The notes under the pieces are model-generated. The model was not told the DNA's origin and did no database searches. It saw only the letters and a program-made list of their open reading frames with translations. From Furcasterigmium furcatum (taxonomy: Eukaryota > Ascomycota > Sordariomycetes > Glomerellales > Plectosphaerellaceae), in the NCBI GenBank assembly GCA_001599815.1, contig BCIA01000001.1, positions 6,592,978 to 6,656,977 of the forward strand: a stretch of 64,000 nucleotides of DNA. The letters are read 5' to 3'. Of the stretch, positions 20,431-29,669 are shown piece by piece (position 1 is the stretch's first letter; each line of letters opens with the position of its first letter). The translations under genes were made by a program, and so were the position numbers.

Positions 20431-22187
20431 TCATTTGGGTATACACTCCTCCGTCCCGTCCCAGATCGAGTCCCAGTACCGAACCGGCTGAGATGGCCCG
20501 ATATCATGAGCCTCCACGTCTGTGGCATCACCCGCCTCCGACCTCCGGGCCAACCACTCCTTCCGCCGCCCATCGAACGAGTTGACGCGCGAGGCTGCAC
20601 ACTTGATCAGGCAATCACTGCCGAATGGGGGCGACTCCGTCTCGTTCTCGACGGAACACCCCGCGAACTGCGCGAGCTCGAGGTCAAACGCCCTCTGAGC
20701 GTTTTGGCGCGACTCGTCACAGCAGGGCATGTCCACAGCCCCGTTGCCCCGGTAGCACAGCCTCGTGATGTGGGAGGCCGCCGGGGGGGCGGCGACGGCG
20801 ACGGCCTCGGCCATGGGCGTCGCCCGCTCCGCGTCCGGGGTTGCCGTCCTCGCGTTCGTGCCGTTGTGCTCCGTCCATGTTGCGAGGTGAATCGTTCGCA
20901 TTGTTTTCCGCGTGCTCCACCAGCTGTTGCTGGAGGCAGAGGACTTCGGGCCGCCGAAGCGGCCGGTCCGCGGGCGGTTGGGGGCGCCGCGGTTGCGCCG
21001 GTTTGCTTTTCGGCGCTCGTAGAGGAAGTGGGCTGATGGAAGGCAAGCGCAGACGAGGCCGATGGCGAGCTCGATGCAACTGTCGAGGAGGTTAGCTACC
21101 TTGCGTCGCGAAGCCAGGCCCCGGGGTGGCACTAGGGAGGGGGAGCGTACGTTGTCAGGTCTAATGCAACGAAATCATATGTAACGTCTTGGGCATCCAG
21201 GAAAAGAATGACTTTTGTGAGTCGAAAAAAAGTCACGCCTGTTGCGAGGCCGCCGCAGCTAAGCATGAAGATGATCTTGAGCTTATCTCTCAGGGGAAGT
21301 CTCATGGACCAAGTGACGGGGATGGGGACCAAGACGATAACCAGGTCGGCTAGGACGGCCAACGAGAGGTCCGTGATAAACAGCTTCCTCTGATTGAGGC
21401 ATCCGAAATTAGCGACGCTGGATGGATCCCAGTAGGCTCTGATCGGGGTGCAGACAAAGGTCTTGAGGGTCTGTATTGGTATATAGGCGATCGCGAGGAA
21501 GAAGATAAATATGTGAATGCCCCTGGCGAGCCGTTTTTTGATGGCGAAGACTTGGGCGATAAGGAGGAGGATGGTGACCTTGACGCAGAATGCGGCGGGG
21601 ATGTATACGATTGAGCCTGCGTAAAGCCACTGTGACGGAGGTTAGTGATATGGGGAACGACACCGACGGCCACACTATCAGAGAAGATTCACCTTCAGGA
21701 CCTGGCTAAAGTCATCACGAGTGACCTCCCAAGCATGATATCCGAGGCCCCAATAAATCACTAGGGATAGTCAGTTCGGGGCCGTCGAAGAAGAACGCCA
21801 CAGGAGTACTCACTTGCAAATAATGTCCCGGCGTAGATCAGCGTGAGAATCTGGCGCAGGTTAGCATAGTGTCATCGCGGTGGCGGCGCAAGGGTATTGG
21901 TAGTACCCATCCCAAGAAGCAAGCATCTGGAGACATGTCAGCGATTCATTCTTCTCCACGGGGAGAGCCGACGACGTACAGTCCGATAAGAGTATTCGGC
22001 GGTGGATAAAGATCCGGACGTAGGCCCGGATGAAGAAGGAAACGGTGATAAAGAAGCAACACAGAGTGAGGCCCACGATGTTAACCATCCGTCCCGCATC
22101 CTGTGGGTTGTCGAAGTTGGGTATGACGCCCGCTGGAGGCGGGAGCTGACCAACCTGGTCATCTGTCTTACTTTGCCTTGCGTCCAT
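20431..22187 (-). CDS. Rhodopsin-domain (PTH11/SAT4-type) integral membrane protein
   Basis: Six exons: 22187-21980, 21926-21907 (20 nt), 21850-21814 (37 nt), 21760-21693, 21629-21151, 21079-20431. Introns are 53, 56, 53, 63 and 71 bp; all junctions keep frame, giving 486 residues. Seven hydrophobic helices span about residues 30-310, with the family marks LLSDYACFLGW after helix 2, YWGLGYH, and TFVCTPIRAYWDP between helices 4 and 5. Helix 7 is encoded at the start of the last exon (IELAIGLVCACLPS). The long hydrophilic C-terminal tail (about 190 residues) is cytoplasmic. Such proteins are candidate G-protein-coupled receptors in Sordariomycetes, some needed for surface sensing in pathogens; no ligand can be inferred. 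Confidence 0.85.
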
Positions 22188-23584
22188 TATGATCCAAGGC
22201 CTGCCTAGAAGCAGTATTAGGATGCTGGCTCATCTATCGTCATATCCTGTCGGTTCGCAGTTGTCAGCGCGAACGAGGCGGAGCCTGGGGTATGGCTTGG
22301 CAGGGGGGAGCGGAGGCCTTTTTGGTGTGATATCGGTCGCGTATCGTGAACGGGATTTCCTTTAGCAGGAAGATTTGTCCGAGGCACCCAAAAAGGCCCT
22401 GGAACGAGTAGGAACGTCTTTGTCATAAGGTCAGAGGGAACGGGAAACCGACTTCAGTCTGGCCCAGGCGTCGCCTCCAGCTGCTCGGGCTGCTGTCACC
22501 ATGATCCAAGATCTCCAGCAGCGGGAGACCCCATGTGCCACGCCGATTCTACACTCAAGACGCCCCCTCCTGCGCCTCTTCACCCGCGACCGGACCGAGC
22601 GAGCCAATTAGCAAGGTGTCAGCCGAGCCAGTAGCCGTCCCCGGTTGTGCCGGCGATGATGGAAGCCACTTGAGCCGGTGGAGCGGCTGTTGATGGAGGT
22701 AAACCTAACTGAGATCCAGTGGCACGCGCATCCAAGACAGAGTTGGCGCGAACAACCCATCGTGGTATAGTCCACAGCGCCGGCGGTTTTCTAGAAGCCC
22801 CCGTGTCTGCCAGACCTTGCATCGTACGATCCTCGATCCTTATCCTGGCCTGCATCGCATGGCAAAAGCTAAAGGTGCTCGAAGACGAACCCCTGGGTGG
22901 TGATATCGAGGGACACCGCCCCTGGTCGTCTAATGCCGGCCGCAACGATAATAGATTGTTCCAGCCTGGAAACCACACACTCCAAAGGCCCTGTTCTGCC
23001 GGAGATCTCACCGGTTAAGCTAGCCCGGAGGCGAATTGGTGACCATCCTCCCGTCTCCGAACCCCTAGATGAAGAGGTTAAGTAAATGCAGCGCCGACCC
23101 TGATCTGGAGTCGCCCACGCGAATTGTCTGTCTCCCCCGGAGTGGAGCTGTCTATCCACAAATTCGGCGACTGACAGCAGCGCCGTCGGCGGGCTCCGAC
23201 CCGGTGGAAGCGGCTGCCCATAGGGGACCGGAGAAGGACCGGCGGGGTGGCGGGCAACTTCCCCCCTGTCTCATGCCAGGAAGACGGGTGGAAGCAACTC
23301 CGTGCTGTTTCCAGTTATAGCTCTTAAAATACCTTTCCTTAGCTAATAATTCCATTCTTTTGCCTAATGTCTTCTTTGATGGTTAAATGTCCTGATTCAA
23401 GTCTGTCTTTCATGTTACCTCGGATCAGGCGCCACATGATAAATCTTCATCTTGTGGGAGGTGTCATATCAAAGCCACCGAACGCCATGGTTCTATTGCG
23501 CCTAGTCCGAAAATCTAATATTTCCGCCCGTCCGAACAGGCAGCCACTGTTTCTCAGTGGCATCCAAGCCCGTCGTCCCGGCAT
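22188..23584. other. Intergenic, 1.4 kb, no gene recognised
   Basis: Mixed-composition DNA with several antisense/sense open frames of 60-130 codons (for example around 22619-23018), none matching a known family. It is the start of the relic-rich block. Confidence 0.5.
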
Positions 23585-23782
23585 TTACAGAGAGCGCCTG
23601 AGCCTCTGGAGCTGCATGTGCTTCTCGGCAGTCGCGCGGGCCAGCAGGCGGCGGGCCTCGGCGGGCGTGGTGGTGTTGGCCATCTGGACGGGGACGACGC
23701 CGCCGAAGGGGCCGGCGTCGTTCTGACAGCGGACCAGGCACACGTTCTCCTGTCCGGCCACGGTGCCGGTGCACTCCTGGTG
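23585..23782 (-). pseudogene. gEgh16/MAS3-type C-terminal tail, out of frame
   Basis: A 65-codon open segment ending in TAA at 23585-23587. It carries HQECTGTVAGQENVCLVRCQN and AGPFGGVVPVQ, which I recognise as the C-terminal signature of gEgh16/MAS3/Gas1-type extracellular appressorial proteins. Those are normally about 250-300 residues with a signal peptide; only the tail is present here. The reading frame is closed upstream by a TGA, and a run of eight C (minus strand; G run at 23782-23789) sits exactly at the join with the upstream HeLo-like frame. It is therefore either a frameshifted fusion or a fragment placed beside an unrelated gene. Sequencing error in the homopolymer cannot be excluded. 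Confidence 0.55.
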
Positions 23783-23789
23783 GGGGGGG

Positions 23790-24348
23790 CGGCGACCAGG
23801 GGGAAGTCGCTCTGCTCACCATCCTTGCTCGAACTCCATCCCCGGTCCGATACATTGTTCTGAGTGTCAGTCCCTCGCATGGCTTGGAGACTCCCGGTGT
23901 CGGGCATTGGCCGCTTGCTCTCGGGTCGGTCGGGAGGTACCAGGTCGTGCAGCCGCTGTACCAGCTCTGCCAACTTCGAGACCTCAGCTGTGCGGTCACC
24001 CTTTCCCCATAGCGTCCAAGCAACCTTGTGCCTTCTTGACCCGATAGCTCCGTCGACCGTGCCGAGGGTGGCATTGCTCGCAAGACCACCCTTTGCCCTC
24101 CTTGCTTGGGAGGCATTGATCTCATCCAGGATGGATTCCGCCACCACACGTGTTTCGTCGTCGGCCGAGGGAAGTCTATTGCCCACATCACGGTTCCAGT
24201 GCTTGTATCGTAACCGCCCTGCGTCGAACTGCACATTCAGCACACGGGAATAGGCTGGGAACGCCCGGTACTTTTTCGCTCTGTCCAGGACGTCCAGGCA
24301 TAAGCTGGATAGGCCGACAAGGCCGACGCCGAGCCCCGCGGGCTCCAT
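23790..24348 (-). CDS. HeLo-like domain protein (NLR-like/prion-forming N-terminal domain), partial
   Basis: Open from ATG 24348 for about 180 meaningful codons. The N-terminus MEPAGLGVGLVGLSSLCLDV followed by YSRVLNVQFDAGRLRYKHW is typical of the HeLo/prion-inhibition-and-propagation domain found in HET-S and in fungal NLR proteins, where it acts as a membrane-targeting cell-death effector. A helical region follows (AELVQRLHDLV). The frame then runs into a low-complexity reading of a sequence that is coding in another frame (the gEgh16/MAS3-like tail), so the natural C-terminus is unknown. No NTPase domain is present downstream. It may be a truncated HeLo protein or the 5' half of a chimeric gene. 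Confidence 0.55.
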
Positions 24349-25779
24349 GTTGCGAGGTGGTGAGTGAGAGTCTGGAATGTAACCGGGATTGATGCGGGTT
24401 TTGCCTTTGTCGTGTCTCGACAGCCTTGCGCGAAGCCTTTCCTTGGGCTGTGGCCACCCTCAAATGATGGCCGCAGCGTGGCTCCAGGGGAGGGGTGTGC
24501 ACACTGAACCTGTAAAGACAACATCTGGACAACTGGAGTGAAGGCGCTGGCCGCTCGAAACCTCGCCCTACTGCCCCCCCGGGGTAGTCTGCCTCAAGGA
24601 CAGCCTTGTGGAAGCCAAACGCCAACGCGAGGATCCTTGAAATCGCCCACCGAGCCCAGCCAACAGCAACCACTCTAGTCATTCGTACAGCGATACATCA
24701 AACGTGCACCGACTGCTGTGCAGTAAAGTAGATGGATTGCTCGCGGTGCCTGGTCATGGACGAGGGATTACCTCGGGGACGCAAGATGTCTGAGCCTGGC
24801 CTCCCTACCCTTGTGTAATGTGGTCGCTGCCTGGTGCCTGATGCAATGTCTTCCCTCACCCCGCATAGCTAGTTGTCTTCTCAAAACTGCCGTCAGGTTT
24901 GATGATGCTCGGTCCACCCATACAGACTACAAGATTGTGCCGAACGGTTGGCACGCCTCGCAATTGGCTGAGCCCAACCACGCTGTGGCTGCACACAGGC
25001 CCAATCAACGAAGCTCTGTGCAAAAGATGTGCTTCTCGACGTGATCGGCTCAGCTAGAGATGTGGGAAACTGGATGACTAGTACCACGACGAGGGCAAAG
25101 GATGGGCTACCAGGAACTTGACCATCAAGTCCATCCATCCAGTGACCGGTCGCATGTCATATCCGTGCTCAGCAAGTCGGGGGACAGGGTAAGCTCACAG
25201 AGGTAAGTCTACGGAACTGGTACTCAGCGAGCGACCCGGCGGAGTTACGAGTCTCTAGGAGTAGGGGGAGCCGCGGGCAGGGCCTTGTCAGGCTATGCTT
25301 CTTCTGGTGGCCCCTTGACCGAAGCTGATCCACAACGGGCCATGTTGGCTCACAGCGAGTCACGATGCTCGGAACCCCGCAGACGTCGACGTGTCGAGAC
25401 GCGCCTTGCTACCTCCCGGTACCGTGCGGTATCCCATCATCTCCGAGTACGCAGACGAACTCCATGCGCACGAGTGTTGACTCTTGGATGAGGGCTTCTG
25501 GTCGAGCTAGGACTGAGTGGCTGCCTTGGCGGCTTTCCGCCCATAGAGCCCGACGTGAAGCTAGATGCAGAGCCTGGCTGTTCATGATCCCCGCCACATT
25601 GCGGGGGTGGCGGCTGAGCTTCCAGCCACACTTTGCGGACAACAACTAGGACAACCCTCCACGATATGTGGTGTTTTCAAAACGATGTCTTGCTCGATAC
25701 GCACAACTTGAACACTGCAAAGACACTGGACACTGATGAACGTACTTATTGACAACAATTGGTAAAAGCATCGTGTTCT
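24349..25779. other. Intergenic, 1.4 kb, no gene recognised
   Basis: Part of the gene-poor block. Open frames around 25285-25650 show no known domain. Confidence 0.5.
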
Positions 25780-26100
25780 CTAGCTAGCTCTAACCCCCGG
25801 AGCTGGGGACACCGTCCCATGAATCCTCAAAGCATGGCTCTGCAGACACATCTTACGCCTCAATTCCAAGTCACACACCTCACATCGCGGCTTAGCTTCG
25901 TCAGACAACCGGTCAAGATGCCGTCGGCGAAAGTGTTTGGTCAAGTCACCTAAGGTGTAGAATTCACGAGTAAGCTTCCACGTGAGGGTCATTTGCTTCG
26001 AGTGAAGTGCAGCACTGTCGAATTGGCCTTGCTGATAGGACCTGACGGTGAGCAGGACCCGTTCTTCGCGTGGAATCGATTGGTCTCGAATTGCCGTCAT
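25780..26100 (-). pseudogene. C2H2 tail relic, like FluG/DUF3435 protein C-termini
   Basis: A 106-codon open stretch. Its end holds a complete C2H2 finger, C-x2-C-x12-H-x4-H (KPRCEVCDLELRRKM..HALRIHGTVS). Before it is a finger that keeps its histidines (LTKHFRRRH) but lacks both cysteines. This paired arrangement followed by HGTVS is what I recall from the C-terminus of fungal FluG-domain/DUF3435 proteins, the family that includes Starship captain recombinases. No upstream recombinase domain is visible. The loss of the first finger's cysteines and the absence of a 5' part point to a decayed fragment. The assignment to DUF3435 is from memory of the family and moderate at best. Confidence 0.45.
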
Positions 26101-26489
26101 CGTGCTCGGTTTGTCTCGCCATGAGGTTCGGGTCGCGTCGGCGGGGATAATGCTACATCATGTCACCCCCAATACGATACATAGGTAGTCCAGCACTTAG
26201 CTGAGTCGTGACGGACTACGCTGCCACACCGCTCATGACTGATAAAGCTTCGTTTAGACTCGCCACGCCTAGTGACAGCAATGTGTGGTGAATTCAATAT
26301 AGAGACCTTGAATACACTAGCGTAGCTCTGAATACTATACCAGAGCATCCGATTCTCAAGCCATTGGAAGTCCCCAGTAGTTATGCCTTCAAGAGTGCGA
26401 TCCCTGGTTCAAGCACCCACGCATCGGCAGACGCAGAGGCGCTGACTACGCAGGCACTGTACGTTCTGGTCAGCTGGCACGGCCTCAAG
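26101..26489. other. Intergenic, no gene recognised
   Basis: AT-richer spacer between the C2H2 relic and the small secreted protein. Nothing recognised. Confidence 0.5.
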
Positions 26490-26672
26490 TTAAGTAACGG
26501 GAGATCCTACGTAAGATGCGGCGCAATTGACTCCAGGAGGTGCGCTAGCACCGCCGCGGCACCGTGTGATACAGTGCTGCTTCCCAAGGTCGGAGGAGTT
26601 GGGGTTGCACGCAATTTGTCCCAGGGCCCCAAGGGCCAAGGTCGAAAGAGTGATGAGTAGGGAGAGCTTCAT
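26490..26672 (-). CDS. Small secreted four-cysteine protein
   Basis: A single-exon 60-residue protein with a textbook signal peptide (MKLSLLITLSTLALGALG, likely cleavage before QIAC). The mature part of about 42 residues has four cysteines (ACNP, HCIT, RCRG, NCAA), two possible disulfides, and is rich in Gly, Ser and Pro. A TATA-like element (TATAAAG on the minus strand, about 26757-26764) lies about 90 bp upstream of the ATG, which supports real transcription. I do not recognise the family. Size, secretion signal and position in a relic-rich block fit a candidate effector or antimicrobial peptide; function is not established. An additional 3' exon is possible but not needed. Confidence 0.6.
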   Translation of the reverse strand: MKLSLLITLSTLALGALGQIACNPNSSDLGKQHCITRCRGGASAPPGVNCAASYVGSPVT

Positions 26673-27639
26673 GACGAAATGTGGTCAGAGGTCTGGAAAT
26701 TTGGACGTTGATGAGACTGTGGTTGCATAAAGAGATTATCCAGCGTGATCTATGCCCTCTTTATAGTTTTCACTCGCTGCGGACTTTACAAGGACGTACT
26801 TACAACCTTCGGTATGATTCTACTTGTGACGGGGAAGTCAGGGCGTGGACAAGCAATGTGAGTTTACCCGACTGCAGTTGAAGGACGGCGGAAGGAATCG
26901 TACCGCTGTTTCCTAAACAGGCATGATATGCAGCCCAAAGACAGTAGATTCTGTTCCTTGACTAGAAAATCCTGATGGTTTATGACGGCCTCTTGGCATT
27001 GCCATGGCCGAGTTCGCCTTGGACTTCCCCAGGTCTGCAACTGGTAAGTTAGTGGACATGGACCCCAAACGCCACTGAGCATACTTGAACCCTCCTACCC
27101 CTGTGCTTGCATGATATGTACCGTTGAATGAACATTTTCGGAAAGATGTCTGCATGCTTGGCGTGTCTGGAGTATCTTTGGGCCGCTCTGACAGACGAGT
27201 AAATAGCCGACTCCAATAGAACTTGTGGCCAGGCGCTGAGGGGAACAGACCCAGCACATTTCAGCACAGAGCAGGAGATGCAGGTAGTGTGCCAGATGCA
27301 GCTGGTCGCGGGGTTGACGCTGCGTTACTGGTCCGCTCCTCGGCCCGGGTTTCAACTGGACCAGGCCGGCCCGGTCTCAGTCCATCGGGAGATGTTGGCT
27401 TTCATGGCAGAACACCAGAGTGTGTGACCATGAAGAAGCGGCTACTGCCACCTGATCCTGATTTGGCCTGTTGTCTGCACAGTAACCCTGTCCTGTGGCT
27501 GCGCCCTTGCTCAGACTCTCAATTGCGTAATACATTGATCATTCTCGTATCATCGTCTGGTTGTCAATCTAATGAATATGCCTTGCCAAGGCCCGTTGCG
27601 AGAAAACCAAGGGACGTGTCTCTTGCTTACCTTGGCCTT
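26673..27639. other. Promoter of the small secreted gene, then unrecognised DNA
   Basis: The first 100 bp carry the TATA element of the upstream minus-strand gene. The rest (to 27639) shows no recognised coding family. Confidence 0.5.
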
Positions 27640-27786
27640 GGACTGGCGGCAATGAGGGCAGGGCTGCACGACCTGGCGGGTGCGCCGGGCTCGCTTGCCT
27701 TGGGTGCGTTGCTCGGGTTGATCGAGGCCACTGGCGGCACCTGGACCGCCGGGTCCATGATCGAAAGAGCTGCGGTTCGTCTGTGT
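27640..27786 (-). pseudogene. Lone half of a Zn(II)2Cys6 cluster (5' exon relic)
   Basis: On the minus strand an open stretch reads GKRARRTRQVVQPCPHCRQ followed by SKAK and then a GTAAGC donor. This is the basic arm and first half (C-x2-C-x6-) of a fungal zinc cluster, with an intron at the same place as in the regulator at 3352-5065. The expected continuation (Cys-Asp...) was not found in the next 250 bp on this strand, nor any regulator domain. It is GC-rich against a less GC-rich background. Best read as a decayed or truncated regulator gene. Confidence 0.4.
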
Positions 27787-27963
27787 ACTAGGTAGAGGTC
27801 GTTAAGGCCCTGCCGCCTCTAGTTTACTAGCCCGGCCTGTGCCCTATACCTAGAGCCAGAGGGGGGGGGCTAACAAGGTGAAACACAATTAATTCAGGTA
27901 CCATAGAACGGCCGCTTCCCGGATCTCGTCGCAGAGGCGAGCGGCGTGATGATGCTCAGGTAT

Positions 27964-28788
27964 TTACATGACCTCGTTCCAGCAATGGCCTCTTCCCAAC
28001 GACACATCACAATCGCTACCCACAAAGTTCCTATACTTTTTCCACCCTGAAGAGTAGTTCTTACAGTCCGTGACGATACCATTGTAGTCCATGCAGGTTT
28101 TGGTGTTCATCTTGCAGCGGCCTTTGTTGATGCCGTAGGCCTTAGAGCAGTTCTTTCCTCCGTGGTTCTGAAGACACGACCTCTTTCCCTTATCACGCTT
28201 CGCCTTGTCGACGTGCGGGTGTCCGTGGGACTCGTCGTGTGAGTGCAGTTCCTTGGCGCCAAAGTTGTAGACAACGGCGCGGCCGACGTGGTGCACGGGC
28301 TTGGCCGGCTCCGAGAGGTAAATGACGCCGTCCCTGACAATGTTGCCCTCAACGCCCGTCACCTGATTGGTTCTCCTGCGCCCGAGAACGTGCAGCCCGC
28401 TACCCAACCCAGGGAGGTTCTCATCGGCGTGATCGGAATGGATCCGGCCAAAAAGATCCGCCTCGACGTGCTCGCCGCGGGGCCCAAGGCCGACCAGCCC
28501 CCCCGCAACGGGGAAGTAGACCCTTACGGCGCGGGCCTGCCGGTCATAGACGCGGTTGTCGCCCCACAGGGAGAGGTTGGTGTAGTAGTCCCTTTCGAAG
28601 TCTGGGACGTGGTCTGGGTCGATGGCAATGGATTTGTAGCCGACCAGGGTGACGGTGGAGGTGTTAGATGACTCCAAAGGTGAGCGGCTGGCGAGGGAGT
28701 TGATAAAGTGTTCCTCAAAGGTAGCGATGTTGACGGAGGAGGCGGAGGCGAGGGAGAGGAGGAGGGCGATGGGGGCGATAAGTTTCAT
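27964..28788 (-). CDS. Secreted protein with cysteine-rich C-terminal domain after KR
   Basis: Single exon, 274 residues from ATG 28788. The signal peptide is MKLIAPIALLLSLASAS. A pro-region of about 180 residues contains NTST and NLS glycosylation sites, a tribasic GRRRT site and a His-rich patch (LHSHDESHGHPHVDK). It leads to KAKRDKGKR, after which a compact basic domain of about 70 residues holds seven cysteines (SCLQ, NCSK, RCKM, TCMD, DCKN, DCDV, HCWN) and many Lys/Asn. Processing by a Kex2-like protease is likely. The family is unknown to me; it may be an effector or an antifungal/antibacterial-type protein. Start codons further upstream (28872) would hide the signal peptide. A triple 12-bp repeat lies about 165-205 bp upstream of the ATG. 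Confidence 0.7.
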   Translation of the reverse strand: MKLIAPIALLLSLASASSVNIATFEEHFINSLASRSPLESSNTSTVTLVGYKSIAIDPDHVPDFERDYYTNLSLWGDNRVYDRQARAVRVYFPVAGGLVGLGPRGEHVEADLFGRIHSDHADENLPGLGSGLHVLGRRRTNQVTGVEGNIVRDGVIYLSEPAKPVHHVGRAVVYNFGAKELHSHDESHGHPHVDKAKRDKGKRSCLQNHGGKNCSKAYGINKGRCKMNTKTCMDYNGIVTDCKNYSSGWKKYRNFVGSDCDVSLGRGHCWNEVM

Positions 28789-29669
28789 GGCGGTTGTCAG
28801 TTGGCTCTGGCGGGAAATCATATGATGAACGGTACAAGTGGCGGGCTTGTGATGCTCGGACAACTTGCTCAAACTGCCTCAACGAGCTATTTTATATTCC
28901 AAAATTATAACTCAGGATAACATACTACTACAATTAGAAACGTGGCGTAATGAAGTCTGCCTTCTAAGTCTGCCTTCTAATAAGTCTGCCTTCGAACTCT
29001 GCCCGTCTTACATATATAAGCAACGAATTACGTCGCGAGAACACTGAATAAATCAACATCTCACTTTTTAGCAAATCAACGGCGCAGGTAGGAAAAGGCG
29101 TGTAGCTCAAGGCTGACCTCCGTGGCGATCGCCCAGAAATAGAAGCAGTGCTGGCGCCACGCCCCACTTATTCCCAGCTCTCGTTCCTCCGTCTTACTAT
29201 CAGATATTACCCGTTACGCTATTTACAACCACAAAACTTTTGTGGTGTTCTGCATAGCGGGTATATCTGGATTTCTGACACTTACCCCGACAACATCATC
29301 CGTGCCTGGGGTATTATGTTGAGGGCATAAGTCTCTTCATCGTTGAGTGATGCTAATTAGTAAACCGGCCAGTTCAGCAAAACGGCCACTTTTTCAACTA
29401 TCTACTAGAAACCGCGTAGTAACAACCGCCCACGCCCATCAAGACCAATAACTTCTGCCCTCTGTAGTTCCCTGCATCGGCTCGCCGGCGGTAGCAAGTG
29501 CTCTCGTAACAGTGGCAGCATGCCACTATATCCAAAGACTGACGGGCTGTCCGCTAGCCGGGCTGGCACAACCATCGAAACCCCACTCGCCGACACAGCG
29601 CAGTGCAGTTGGTGGTGGCGGTGGTGGTGTCTTCAGAGAGATAATGTTCAAGTTCTATTTGCGCTCAAA
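28789..29669. other. Promoter of secreted protein and AT-rich spacer
   Basis: AT-rich, with the 12-bp triplicate at 28953-28993. The upstream part of the regulator relic may begin near 29400, but no zinc cluster can be read. Confidence 0.5.
28953..28993 (+). repeat. Three copies of AAGTCTGCCTTC
   Basis: Exact 12-mers at 28953-28964, 28966-28977 and 28982-28993, followed by a degenerate copy (AACTCTGCC). They lie upstream of the minus-strand secreted-protein gene and may be cis elements or a small slippage array. Confidence 0.75.

Noticed and set aside
27223..27795. 190-codon open frame on the + strand
   Set aside because: Its C-terminal part is the complement of the half zinc-cluster exon; the rest has no recognisable feature.
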